Shown in pieces: positions 18,203 through 27,418 of a DNA stretch of 64,000 nucleotides (position 1 is its first letter; each line of letters begins with the position of its first letter). Source of the stretch: Devosia soli (GTDB lineage: Bacteria > Pseudomonadota > Alphaproteobacteria > Rhizobiales > Devosiaceae). The stretch lies in contig NZ_LAJG01000042.1 of assembly GCF_000970455.1 (NCBI RefSeq), positions 248,001-312,000 on the forward strand, given 5' to 3'. The position numbers were made by a program, and so were the translations under genes. The notes below the pieces were generated by a model. It was not told the origin of the DNA. It worked only from the letters and a program-made list of their open reading frames with translations, and ran no database searches.

Positions 18203-19633
18203 ATGGCAATGAATTCGGGCCTGGAAAACGCGTTGAGCGGGCGTTTGCTGTTGATTGACAGCGATGCCGCGGCTGCATGCGAGACCGGCGAATCGCTGAG
18301 CCAGGCCCTTCTCTGTTCGCCCCAGGTCGAGGTCGCGAGGACCGGGCGCGAAGCCATCGAGCTGCTCCGCGCCAATCGATTCGATATTATTCTCGCCGAT
18401 ATGCCCAGCCTTGCCGACCTGTCGGATCGCGACGAAGAAGGCATGGGCCGCATCGTCCGGCTTGCGGAAGGCGCGCTGGTTGTTGCCATGGCTGGCGGAG
18501 CCTCGGTCACGGCGGCAGTTGGCGCCATGCGCGCCGGCGCCCATGATTATGTCGCCAAACCGATCGCTGCTTCGGCCCTTGCCACCCGCATTGGCGAACT
18601 CGCTCAGCGCCATGGCCGTCCGCGCTCGCTCGGGCTCGATACTGCCCGCCCCCAGGCAACCGCCGACTTTGCCGGCTTTGTCGGCGCCTCGAGCGCCATG
18701 CAATTCATTTACGAGCAGATTGGCCGCGTCTCGACCTCGTCCGCGCCCGTCTTTATCACGGGCGAAAGCGGCACCGGCAAGGATGTCTGCGCCGAAGCGC
18801 TCCATAGCCAGGGCCCCCGCGCGGGCAAGCGGTTCGTCGCCATCAATTGCGCCGCCATTCCCCGCGATCTCATGGAAAGCGAACTTTTTGGCGTTGCCCG
18901 TGGCGCCTTTACCGGTGCGCATGAAGACCGCAAGGGCGCGGCAGAACTCGCCGATGGCGGAACACTGTTCCTCGACGAAATCGGGGAGATGGATCTTTCG
19001 CTCCAGTCCAAGCTCCTGCGCTTCCTCCAGACCGGCACGCTGTCGCGCGTCGGGGAATCTAACATGCGCAAGGTCGATGTCCGCGTCATCTGTGCGACCA
19101 ACCGCAATCCATTGCAGATGATTTCGGAGCGTAAGTTCCGCGAAGACCTTTTCTACCGGCTCCACGTCCTGCCGATCCACCTGCCGCCGTTGCGCCAGCG
19201 CCCGACCGATATCATGGTGCTCGCTCGCCATTTCCTCGATCGCTATGCGCGCGAAGAGCACAAGAGCTTTTCCGCCTTCACCGCCGAAGCCGCCCAGCAA
19301 CTGACCGCCGCCGATTGGCCGGGCAATGTGAGGCAATTGCAGAACCTCGTTCGTCGCATCGTCGTGATGTTCGATGGCGGCGAGATCGATCTGACCATGC
19401 TCACGGCCGCCGATATCGAATCCCAGGCCTTTGCCCCCATACACGCCGCCGTGCCACGCGGCGAAGGCCGCCGCGCTATCCTGCCCATGTGGCAGCAGGA
19501 GCAAAAGATCATCGAAGACGCTATCGCCGCCTTTTCCGGCAATATCTCGATGGCCGCCGCCGCACTCGAAATCAGCCCCTCCACCATTTATCGCAAGCGA
19601 CAGAGCTGGGCAGAAATGCAAAAGGCCGGCTGA
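18203..19633 (+). CDS. Sigma-54-dependent response-regulator-like activator
   Basis: A 476-residue activator. Residues about 10-125 form a receiver domain (LLLIDSD, DIILADMP, YVAKP) in which the usual Ser/Thr after strand 4 is Ala/Gly. Residues about 155-390 are the AAA+ domain with GESGTGKD (Walker A), GAFTGA (sigma-54 contact loop), TLFLDEIGEMD (Walker B) and DWPGNVRQLQNLVRR. The C-terminus is a Fis-type helix-turn-helix ending SPSTIYRKR. The ATG at 18203 is chosen over the TTG at 18194 because TGGGAT lies about ten bases before it. The target is unknown; the downstream peptide gene is the nearest candidate. Confidence 0.9.
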   Translation: MAMNSGLENALSGRLLLIDSDAAAACETGESLSQALLCSPQVEVARTGREAIELLRANRFDIILADMPSLADLSDRDEEGMGRIVRLAEGALVVAMAGGASVTAAVGAMRAGAHDYVAKPIAASALATRIGELAQRHGRPRSLGLDTARPQATADFAGFVGASSAMQFIYEQIGRVSTSSAPVFITGESGTGKDVCAEALHSQGPRAGKRFVAINCAAIPRDLMESELFGVARGAFTGAHEDRKGAAELADGGTLFLDEIGEMDLSLQSKLLRFLQTGTLSRVGESNMRKVDVRVICATNRNPLQMISERKFREDLFYRLHVLPIHLPPLRQRPTDIMVLARHFLDRYAREEHKSFSAFTAEAAQQLTAADWPGNVRQLQNLVRRIVVMFDGGEIDLTMLTAADIESQAFAPIHAAVPRGEGRRAILPMWQQEQKIIEDAIAAFSGNISMAAAALEISPSTIYRKRQSWAEMQKAG

Positions 19634-19808
19634 CGGCAGGTTTTCTGGCTTGAAGCGATCGGCGAGCGCTACTCAAGTCAAGCAGCCCGAATGGCGCAAC
19701 ATTGCCCCATATACCAGCCCGCTGCCCCCAAACGATTGTGGGCGGGACGAAACATTCGCATCATGGGACACTGTCCAGCATTAGCGACACCCCCCCATGG
19801 CCGCCTTG

Positions 19809-19826
19809 TGATATGACGGTATGTCA
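19809..19826. promoter_or_regulatory. Inverted repeat TGATAT-N6-ATGTCA upstream of the peptide gene
   Basis: The two six-base arms match at five of six positions and lie just before the GAGGGAG ribosome site of the 56-residue peptide gene. An operator or transcript-start site is possible. The evidence is the sequence symmetry alone. Confidence 0.3.
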
Positions 19827-19842
19827 CCTGAGGGAGCGATAA

Positions 19843-20013
19843 ATGAAACTTGTTCCTAAAAAGCCGCCACAGCAGCCGAGCTCCAATGCGCAGGAGCTCT
19901 CAGACCACATGCTCGACAGAGTGGCCGGCGGCGGTGCGCCATCTGCCCAGGGCGGGGTCGCGATGGATACCGATCAAACCAACAGAAACGGGGCAAGCGG
20001 CCCTACGAAATAA
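19843..20013 (+). CDS. 56-residue peptide with double-glycine (GG) type leader
   Basis: A short open frame starting ATG at 19843 with a strong GAGGGAG ribosome site seven bases upstream and a TAA stop. Residues 1-30 look like a precursor leader: Lys/Pro/Gln start, then ELSDHMLDRVAGG, the pattern (L-S-D/E-x-x-L-x-x-V-x-G-G) seen before the cleavage site of double-glycine peptides exported by peptidase-containing ABC transporters. After GG (29-30) comes a 26-residue tail (31-56) of Gly, Ala, Ser, Asn, Asp and Thr with no Cys and a second GG at 37-38. No maturation enzyme or dedicated exporter is found in this window. It is the next gene after the sigma-54-type activator. Bacteriocin, signalling peptide or RiPP precursor are all possible. 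Confidence 0.6.
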   Translation: MKLVPKKPPQQPSSNAQELSDHMLDRVAGGGAPSAQGGVAMDTDQTNRNGASGPTK

Positions 20014-20102
20014 TCAAGCCTCTGCCGCAACTGGGGCGCGTTTGGTGGAAGAGTTCGTAGTGCAAGTTAACAACGGACACAGCCCCTTCACGCATTTTCC
20101 CA

Positions 20103-20245
20103 TGGGTTCGCGCCGGCCTGATCGAAGACATGATCGTCAGCACCCTCCCGATCCTTTTTTGGCGACGGCATCTCGCTCTTCGGTCCCCTCGAACGGGACA
20201 GCACGTTCGAGCCTATGCGGACCACGAATTTTCTAATCGGGTCAG
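20103..20245 (+). pseudogene. Decayed dihydrofolate-reductase/RibD-domain protein, C-terminal remnant
   Basis: From 20103 the plus strand reads WVRAGLIEDMIVSTLPIL, then after a shift of one base in a run of six T (20155-20160) it reads GDGISLFGPLERD and continues to about 20245. This is the typical C-terminal pattern of RibD-type reductases (AGLIDE...PVLLGEGIPLFG). No start codon, N-terminal half or intact frame is present. The remnant runs into the convergent transporter gene's stop. I see it as a remnant of a deleted or transferred gene. Confidence 0.55.
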
Positions 20246-20248
20246 ACG

Positions 20249-21235
20249 CTAAGGCGTCGTGGCTTCCTTGGCCTTGATCCGGTCAAGACCAAGCCGGTGC
20301 TCGCGCAGGATCACCGCAATGCCCGATCCGATGATGATCAATGCACCCACCACCATCGTCACTGTCGGCACTTCGGCAAAGACGAAAAAGCCGATGACGA
20401 TGGTCAAGAGCAGTGAGACATATTCGAACGGCGCGATCACCGACATGTCGGCATAGCGATATGAGGATGTCATCAACAGCTGTCCGAGCCCGCCGAAGAA
20501 TCCCGCCCCGACGAGGAGCGCAGCCTGCTGCGGGGTCGGCCACACCCAGCCGAACGGCAAGGTCATCAGCGAGAGCACGCTGGCGCTGATGAAAAAGTAT
20601 GTAACGATGGCTTCGGTGCGCTCGGTGTGAACCAGATTGCGCACCGCCATCTGGGCAAAAGCGGAAACGACTGCCGCCAGGAGCGCGGCAATAGCCCCAA
20701 CTGCTTCGGCGTCGCCGAGTGCCTCGCCGCCGCTGAATACGGTCAGGCGCGGCCAGAGAATGATGACCACGCCGACAAGCCCAACCATGACGGCTGTCCA
20801 GCGGAATACATGCACCCGCTCATGCAGCAGAACGGCGGAAAAGATGACGATAAGAAGCGGCGTCGCATAATTGATCGCAGTCGCTTCCGGCAGCGGCAGT
20901 CGCGTCAGGGCAAAAAACCCCAGGCTCATCGAGGTCACGCCCACGAGCCCACGCAAGATATGGCCGAGGGGCCGCTTGGTCGCGAAGGCCTGATAGAAGC
21001 GCCTCTTCCAGGCAAGGTAGCCGAGGACCGGGATCAGCGCGAAGAACGAGCGGAAGAACACCATTTCGCCCGAAGGCACCGTCTCGGTCGCCTTGAGCAT
21101 CGTCGCCATGATGACGAAGAACAAGACCGAGACGACCTTGAGCATGATCCCGCGCATGGGATTGGCGACAGCCATTGCCGGCGCGGACGCGGCAGGGGCC
21201 GCGGCACGCGCGGGATCTTTTCGGAAAACAGACAT
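20249..21235 (-). CDS. EamA/DMT-family transporter
   Basis: A 328-residue inner-membrane protein with ten hydrophobic segments arranged as two EamA repeats. The first repeat contains FFRSFFALIP and LTRLPLPEATAINYATPLL, and the second contains SYRYADMSVIAPFEYVSLLL. These are typical of drug/metabolite exporters of the RhaT/EamA type. The substrate is unknown. The N-terminus is a basic Ala-rich cytosolic stretch, with alternative starts at internal ATGs. It is followed by a small conserved gene in the same direction. Confidence 0.9.
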   Translation of the reverse strand: MSVFRKDPARAAAPAASAPAMAVANPMRGIMLKVVSVLFFVIMATMLKATETVPSGEMVFFRSFFALIPVLGYLAWKRRFYQAFATKRPLGHILRGLVGVTSMSLGFFALTRLPLPEATAINYATPLLIVIFSAVLLHERVHVFRWTAVMVGLVGVVIILWPRLTVFSGGEALGDAEAVGAIAALLAAVVSAFAQMAVRNLVHTERTEAIVTYFFISASVLSLMTLPFGWVWPTPQQAALLVGAGFFGGLGQLLMTSSYRYADMSVIAPFEYVSLLLTIVIGFFVFAEVPTVTMVVGALIIIGSGIAVILREHRLGLDRIKAKEATTP

Positions 21236-21262
21236 GACACACTGACCCGGCTGGAAGCGGGC

Positions 21263-21457
21263 TTATTTGGACTGGGACTGTTCCAGCTTTTCCTTGGCGA
21301 TCCGCGCCGTGGCGAAGGCCTTGTGCTCCGGTCCGACAGCGCTACCGGTCTTGACGACCTTGCCGTCCGCGTCATGGATTTCCCAGTGCCAGTTGGCATT
21401 GGGGCCGCTGCCGCCCTTGAGGCGCAGCTTGATCTGATAAGAAGATTGTTCGCTCAT
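21263..21457 (-). CDS. Small hypothetical protein (64 aa)
   Basis: The ATG at 21457 is chosen because it gives the compact protein MSEQSSYQIKLRLKGG and the upstream extension is Cys/Pro-rich noise. The protein looks like a single small beta/alpha domain (GGSGPNANWHWEIHDADGKVV, then SAVGPEHKAFATARI). I do not recognise a named family. It is upstream of the transporter gene, in the same direction, so co-transcription is likely. Confidence 0.6.
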   Translation of the reverse strand: MSEQSSYQIKLRLKGGSGPNANWHWEIHDADGKVVKTGSAVGPEHKAFATARIAKEKLEQSQSK

Positions 21458-21573
21458 GGTCAGCCTTATGCAGCACGCGGACGGCGGATGAAAGCACAAA
21501 GTGGGACGCCATTTAGCGTCTCAGCCACCAATTCACGCCAAACAGGATGTCAACGCTAACGGAGTGCTAACAC

Positions 21574-21933
21574 CTAGACGTCCGAAACCGTCACTTTGAC
21601 GCGCGCCCCACCAAAGGTGATGAGGTCGCGGATGTCGGCATATTCGCCCTCGGCATAGGGGAAATACCAGGCTTCGTCTGGCCCGTCTGCCGTCAACGTC
21701 TTGATCGTATAAAAATGCGCCTCGCCCTTTCCGGGCTCGTCGCGCCGGGTATCCGAAGCCTCCAAAATGCCGGGATGGACATGATCGAGCGGCACGAAAT
21801 ATTGCGTCCTGCCACTAGCTTCATTCACCTGCATGGCATTGGCGCTGCTTGCGATTTCTGCGTCGTCGAAAAAGATATGCACGCGTCCGGAAACGGGGGT
21901 CACAGTGGCGGTCGCAGTTTCATCGGCGGTCAC
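21574..21933 (-). CDS. DUF427 family protein
   Basis: A 119-residue soluble protein. The pattern VHIFFDDAEIASSANAMQV, then RTQYFVPLDHVHPGILEASDT, then GEAHFYTI and AWYFPYAE, fits the DUF427 family, except that the conserved Cys-Pro-Tyr-Lys-Gly box appears as DEPGKGEA. Function is unknown. It is divergent from groES, whose promoter begins about 70 bases away. Confidence 0.75.
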   Translation of the reverse strand: MTADETATATVTPVSGRVHIFFDDAEIASSANAMQVNEASGRTQYFVPLDHVHPGILEASDTRRDEPGKGEAHFYTIKTLTADGPDEAWYFPYAEGEYADIRDLITFGGARVKVTVSDV

Positions 21934-22002
21934 GGTCGCCTCCTTCGTTCAAGGGTCATCTTCCCATGTTAACGCACGAGCAAAATCTCCGTTCACCCGA
22001 TC

Positions 22003-22031
22003 TTGACTCCAATGCCGGGTGCTCCCTATAT
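22003..22031 (+). promoter_or_regulatory. RpoH/RpoD-type promoter of groESL
   Basis: TTGACT (22003-22008) and CTATAT (22026-22031) are separated by 17 bases, with a C before the TTGA element. This fits the alphaproteobacterial heat-shock sigma factor pattern (CTTG-N17-CYTATNT) as well as the housekeeping one. It lies upstream of the CIRCE element, so both regulators can act on groES. Confidence 0.7.
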
Positions 22032-22045
22032 CCCGGTCAGCTTTG

Positions 22046-22072
22046 TTAGCACTCACCGACTTCGAGTGCTAA
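22046..22072. promoter_or_regulatory. CIRCE operator (HrcA binding site)
   Basis: TTAGCACTC (22046-22054), nine bases, then GAGTGCTAA (22064-22072) is a perfect nine-base inverted repeat, the textbook CIRCE element. It lies about 15 bases downstream of the -10 box and 46 bases before the groES ATG. HrcA repression is established for such elements; hrcA is not in this window. Confidence 0.95.
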
Positions 22073-22118
22073 CACGGCCCGAAATTGCACCAGAAATGAT
22101 GCCAAGAGGAACTGAATC

Positions 22119-22409
22119 ATGGGCTTCCGTCCCCTGCACGACCGTGTGGTCGTCCGTCGCGTCGACAGTGAAGAAAAGACCAAGGGCGGGATCATCATCC
22201 CCGACACCGCCAAGGAAAAGCCCTCCGAGGGCGTGATCGTTTCCGTTGGCCCCGGCGCCCGCGACGAGAACGGCAAGATCAATGCCCTCGACGTCAAGGC
22301 CGGCGATCGCGTGCTCTTCGGCAAGTGGAGCGGCACCGAGGTCAAGCTCAACGGCGAAGACCTGATCATCATGAAGGAAAGCGACATCATGGGTATCGTC
22401 GAGGTCTAA
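22119..22409 (+). CDS. groES: Co-chaperonin GroES
   Basis: A 96-residue ring-forming co-chaperonin that caps GroEL in protein folding. It shows the start [15 protein letters not shown], the mobile-loop region [18 protein letters not shown], and the C-terminus [24 protein letters not shown] lies upstream of the ATG. It is the first gene of groESL with the CIRCE/RpoH control described at 22003-22072. Confidence 0.97.
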   Translation: MGFRPLHDRVVVRRVDSEEKTKGGIIIPDTAKEKPSEGVIVSVGPGARDENGKINALDVKAGDRVLFGKWSGTEVKLNGEDLIIMKESDIMGIVEV

Positions 22410-22444
22410 AACCCTCTTCTATCCAGTCGTTTAACCCATTCTAA

Positions 22445-24097
<1,653 letters not shown>

Positions 24098-24138
24098 GGC
24101 TAACGCCTTAGACTTCCTTTTCGCTCACGGACCGTATC

Positions 24139-24161
24139 GCGGTCGGCAAACCGCCGACCGC
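24139..24161 (+). terminator. GC-rich hairpin after groEL, no T tract
   Basis: GCGGTCGGC and its exact complement GCCGACCGC form a nine-base stem with a five-base loop, 42 bases after the groEL stop. The absence of a T run means it may stabilise the 3' end rather than terminate. The stronger terminator at 24259 lies further on. Confidence 0.4.
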
Positions 24162-24258
24162 TGGTTCTCCGCGTGAGAGGCCAACGTTCGGGCGACTTGC
24201 CGCTTAAAAGACAAAAGGCTTCCAGGATCGTTTCTTCCCAGTCACGATCTTGGTGGAA

Positions 24259-24287
24259 AGCTCCGGTGGCAACACCGGGGCTTTTTT
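24259..24287 (+). terminator. Rho-independent terminator downstream of groESL
   Basis: AGCTCCGGTG, a four-base loop, then CACCGGGGCT forms a ten-base stem (one G-T pair), directly followed by six T. This is a good intrinsic terminator ending groESL transcription before the BrnA-like gene. Confidence 0.8.
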
Positions 24288-24337
24288 CATGGGCGGCAAA
24301 AGGCTAGGCTGCCGCGCAAAGAGGAGCCAGACCGGCA

Positions 24338-24574
24338 ATGAGAACGCCAAGGCGCGGCAGCGCTTACGATCAGGCAGAAGCAGCCTTCAAAAGCGCGACG
24401 ACCAAGCCAGTCGACGTCATGAAGCCGAAGGCGTCGACGCCGCCAGAGGGAAAAGAGCTGGTCTCGATCCGGCTCGACCGTGCCGTGCTCGAACATTTCC
24501 AGGACGACGGCCCTGGCTGGCAGGAGCGGATCAATGAAGTACTGCGCAAGGCGGCTGGACTTGAAAGCGAATAG
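24338..24574 (+). CDS. Orphan BrnA-like antitoxin-domain protein
   Basis: A 78-residue protein. The first 40 residues are basic and low-complexity. The C-terminal part (VSIRLDRAVLEHFQDDGPGWQERINEVLRKAAG) resembles the ribbon-helix-helix-like BrnA antitoxin domain. No BrnT toxin gene is next to it. GAGGAG ten bases before the ATG supports the start. It ends one base before the convergent TauE-type gene's stop. Orphan BrnA-like proteins exist in Hyphomicrobiales and may act as regulators. Confidence 0.6.
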   Translation: MRTPRRGSAYDQAEAAFKSATTKPVDVMKPKASTPPEGKELVSIRLDRAVLEHFQDDGPGWQERINEVLRKAAGLESE

Positions 24575-25324
24575 CTAGGGCCAGACGAGCAGCTTGATGG
24601 CCATGGCGATCGAGATCACGACGACGAGCGGCCGGATGAGCTTGGCGCCGAAGCGGATGCCAGCATGGGCGCCGATGTAGCCGCCCATGATCTGACCGAC
24701 GGCCATGGCGAAAACGGCTGGCCAGACGACGTCGCCACTGGTGATGAATATGGTCAGCGCGGCAAGGTTAGAGACCAGGTTCAAGAGCTTGGTATTGCCG
24801 GCGGCGCGCGTGATGCCGAGGCCAAACAGCAGCACGAAACCGATGGTGAAAAACGAGCCCGTACCCGGCCCGAATACCCCATCGTAAAAGCCAACGCAAA
24901 AGCCGAGCAGCGGCACAAGCGTCGGAAACGGCAGGCGCGCCGCGCGATCGGCGTCGGACAGATTGGGCGCAAAGAGGAAGTAGATCGCGATGCAGATCAG
25001 CGCGATCGGCACGATCAGGTCGAGTACCGACGTATCAACTTGCTTGACCGTGAAGGCGCCAAGAAGGCTACCAGCATAGGTGACCGCCACCGAGGGCAAC
25101 AGCGCCTTGAGCGACACAAAGCCACGCCGCCAATAGGTATAGGTGGCGATGGTGGTGCCGATAGCAGATTGCATCTTGTTGGTCGCCAGCGCCTGGATAG
25201 GCGGAAGACCAGCCGAAAGCAGAGCGGGGACCGATAGCATGCCGCCGCCGCCGGCTACGGCATCAACAAAGCCGGCAAGGAGGCCGACGATGCCGAGGGC
25301 GAGAAGAACAAGCGGATCGAGCAT
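24575..25324 (-). CDS. TauE/SafE family membrane permease
   Basis: A 249-residue inner-membrane protein with seven or eight hydrophobic segments. AGFVDAVAGGGGMLSVPALLSAG near residues 20-42 is the family signature, and GFYDGVFGPGTGSFFTIGFV near 130 is the second repeat signature. Related proteins move sulfite, sulfonates or organic anions. Substrate is not assigned. Confidence 0.92.
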   Translation of the reverse strand: MLDPLVLLALGIVGLLAGFVDAVAGGGGMLSVPALLSAGLPPIQALATNKMQSAIGTTIATYTYWRRGFVSLKALLPSVAVTYAGSLLGAFTVKQVDTSVLDLIVPIALICIAIYFLFAPNLSDADRAARLPFPTLVPLLGFCVGFYDGVFGPGTGSFFTIGFVLLFGLGITRAAGNTKLLNLVSNLAALTIFITSGDVVWPAVFAMAVGQIMGGYIGAHAGIRFGAKLIRPLVVVISIAMAIKLLVWP

Positions 25325-25384
25325 GGGACAACCAAGGTAAGCCGGCGCCTCTTAGCACCGTGCCTTCGGGCTTGATAGGGGAGA

Positions 25385-25606
25385 TCAATCCCCTCCTCCA
25401 CCGCCATCACCCCCGCCGCCGTCGCTGCCACCGTCGCTGGCGTCGCCGTCATGGTCGTGACGATGAGCGTCAGGCCCCGCGTCGCCGCTACCGCCGTCTG
25501 CATTCGAGCCTTTGCCGGTTCGGCGCCTTCTGTCACGCTGACCCAGGGCGACGATAATGACGAGAACAATACCAAAGGCGAGCAGGGGTACGACTAACGG
25601 TTCCAT
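25385..25606 (-). CDS. Small single-helix membrane protein with Gly/Asp tail
   Basis: A 73-residue protein. Residues 3-21 form a transmembrane helix (LVVPLLAFGIVLVIIVALG), followed by a basic stop-transfer segment (QRDRRRRTGK) and an extreme low-complexity tail of Gly, Asp, Ser and His ending GGGGDGGGGGD. Such proteins are common but uncharacterised. It is transcribed towards the TauE-type gene. Confidence 0.55.
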   Translation of the reverse strand: MEPLVVPLLAFGIVLVIIVALGQRDRRRRTGKGSNADGGSGDAGPDAHRHDHDGDASDGGSDGGGGDGGGGGD

Positions 25607-25627
25607 GGTGGCCGCTCCGCCTGCGTC

Positions 25628-26332
25628 TTAGGTCGCCGTTGCGCCGAGCCGCTGCAACAGGTCGTCGAGATGGGCTTTCTTTTCCGCCGGCCAATCCGCC
25701 GTCCGCGAGACAATAAGGTTGGCTTCGCTTTTGAGCATTACGCCATCCTCGAGCACGCGGAGGCCGTTGGCCGCCAAGGTCGAGCCGGTCGAGGTAATAT
25801 CGACCACGATATCCGCAACACCCGAGGCAGGCGCCGCTTCCGTCGCGCCCAGGCTCTCGACGATGCGGTATTCTGCAATCCCGGCCTTGGCAAAATGCTG
25901 GCGCGTGATGGTGATATATTTGGTGGCGATGCGCAGCCAGCGCTTATGGCGACTGCGGAAATCGGAAGCCACATCGGCAAGGTCATGAAGATGCGTGACG
26001 TCGATCCAGGCATCGGGCACCGCGATGACGACGTCGGCGTGGCCGAATTCGAGCGACCGTGCAAAATGCACCGAACTAGGTCCATTTTCGCTGGTCTCGT
26101 GGATCAGGTCACGCCCCGTCACGCCAATATCGATATTTCCCCGGATCAGCTCGCGGGCAATCTCCGAGGCTGGGAAGAAACGCACCGTGACATCTGGCTC
26201 ACCGTCCATGACGCCGAGATAAGAGCGCGCGCCACCGGGGCGGGAGATGGAAAGGCCACGTTCGGCAAACCACTGGCGGGTCAGTTCTTCAAGGCGTCCT
26301 TTGGAGGGTACGGCCAGGGTGATGCCGCTCAT
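25628..26332 (-). CDS. hisG: ATP phosphoribosyltransferase HisG, short form
   Basis: A 234-residue catalytic subunit of the first histidine-biosynthesis step, condensing ATP with PRPP. Motifs: start ITLAVPSKGRLEE, DIGVTGRDLIHE near residue 79, and the PRPP-binding DIVVDITSTGSTLAANGL near 164. It lacks the C-terminal regulatory domain and so needs HisZ, which is upstream and overlaps it by four bases (ATGA). The ATG at 26332 gives the canonical start. Confidence 0.95.
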   Translation of the reverse strand: MSGITLAVPSKGRLEELTRQWFAERGLSISRPGGARSYLGVMDGEPDVTVRFFPASEIARELIRGNIDIGVTGRDLIHETSENGPSSVHFARSLEFGHADVVIAVPDAWIDVTHLHDLADVASDFRSRHKRWLRIATKYITITRQHFAKAGIAEYRIVESLGATEAAPASGVADIVVDITSTGSTLAANGLRVLEDGVMLKSEANLIVSRTADWPAEKKAHLDDLLQRLGATAT

Positions 26333-27393
26333 GCCGAAACCTCCGCTTCCAGACGATCGACCCAAAGCGCACAACCGGATGCAGCAATGGGCGCGGTCGC
26401 GCCGAGACGCTCGAGCAGCCGGTCATATTGACCGCCCGACGCCAGCACCTCGCCGCTCCGCCCGGTCATTTCAAAGACGATGCCGGTATAATAATCGAGC
26501 CGCGGCGAAAAGGCGGCGTCAAAGGTGATGCGCGCTTCCCCGAGTTTATCGAGATGGCGGCGGATGGCCCGGATTGGCGCACCAAGCATCAGCTTGTGCT
26601 TCTCGGCCAGCGCTTCGATCTGGCGCAGGGCTGAAAGCACATCCCCGGAAATAGCCAGGTAATCGCGCAGGAGCTTCAGCGTTTCTGCCGGCACGTGCGC
26701 GACATCGAGCGCCTGTTGTTCGAGATATCGGTCGGCAATTTCTTCGGGCTTCCGGCCTTCGGAAAGGCTTAGACCGGTCGAAACCATGCGCGCCGTGACA
26801 TCCTCGATCAGCACATCGCGCGAGGGCTGCTCCTGCCGTTGCGCATCGGGCGCAGCCTCAAGGCGGCTCAGCAGCCGCTCCATGGCTTCGGGGTGACCGA
26901 AACGATGGCGAATGCGCGGGCGCCAGGCGGCCGGCATGTCGGCCTGCACCAGCAAGGCTTCGAAAAGACCAACACCGCCAAGCCGGATGTTTGCCGGCAG
27001 GCCATAGATCGAGAGCGCCGCGCGGGCAAAGGTAAACACCTGATCGAGCGCCACATCGCCATCGGGCTGGGCAAGAAGCTCGATACCCGCCTGATCGAAT
27101 TCGGCGGGGCCGGTGTCGCGCTGGCGAAAGATCGGGCCAAGATAGGTGAAGGCCGCGGGTTGCCGTGTGCCATCGGCAATATAGTCGCGCGTGATGGGCA
27201 GGGTGAATTCCGGGCGAAGGCAATGTTCGGCGCCAGTTGAATCGGTCGTCAGCAGCAGACGGCGGCCGAATTCCTCCCCCGCGAGATCGAAATAGGGATC
27301 GGCGGGCAAGAGCAGTGGCGGCGTCGCGCGACAGCCGCCTTGCGCTTCAACGAGCGCTTCGAGCTGAGCTCGGCGCATGGCGGCATTGGTCAT
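26329..27393 (-). CDS. hisZ: ATP phosphoribosyltransferase regulatory subunit HisZ
   Basis: A 354-residue HisRS-like paralogue with no tRNA-charging role that activates short HisG. The family features RPEFTLPITRDYI, FRQRDTGPAEFDQAGIELL and DYYTGIVFEMTGRSGEVLASGGQYDRLL are visible, and the anticodon-binding domain is missing. It lies 25 bases downstream of hisS. Confidence 0.93.
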   Translation of the reverse strand: MTNAAMRRAQLEALVEAQGGCRATPPLLLPADPYFDLAGEEFGRRLLLTTDSTGAEHCLRPEFTLPITRDYIADGTRQPAAFTYLGPIFRQRDTGPAEFDQAGIELLAQPDGDVALDQVFTFARAALSIYGLPANIRLGGVGLFEALLVQADMPAAWRPRIRHRFGHPEAMERLLSRLEAAPDAQRQEQPSRDVLIEDVTARMVSTGLSLSEGRKPEEIADRYLEQQALDVAHVPAETLKLLRDYLAISGDVLSALRQIEALAEKHKLMLGAPIRAIRRHLDKLGEARITFDAAFSPRLDYYTGIVFEMTGRSGEVLASGGQYDRLLERLGATAPIAASGCALWVDRLEAEVSA

Positions 27394-27418
27394 TTTCTTG
27401 CGCCCTCGCTCGAAAGCA

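Noticed and set aside
18128..19621. A 497-codon open frame on the minus strand opposite the sigma-54-type activator
   Set aside because: It lies fully antisense to a gene with clear AAA+ motifs, and the translation has no recognisable domain. It is a by-product of GC-rich codon usage.
19692..19705. TGGCGC then TTGC, close to a sigma-54 promoter before the leader-peptide gene
   Set aside because: The GG to GC spacing is one base too short, and the -24 box deviates from TGGCAC. The spacing is strict in known sigma-54 promoters.
21562..21570. GAGTGCTAA half of a CIRCE element near the DUF427 gene
   Set aside because: The other half is absent at the proper nine-base distance, so it is probably chance.
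24098..24337. A BrnT toxin gene upstream of the BrnA-like gene
   Set aside because: The gap holds only a hairpin and a terminator. No frame of the right size or pattern exists.
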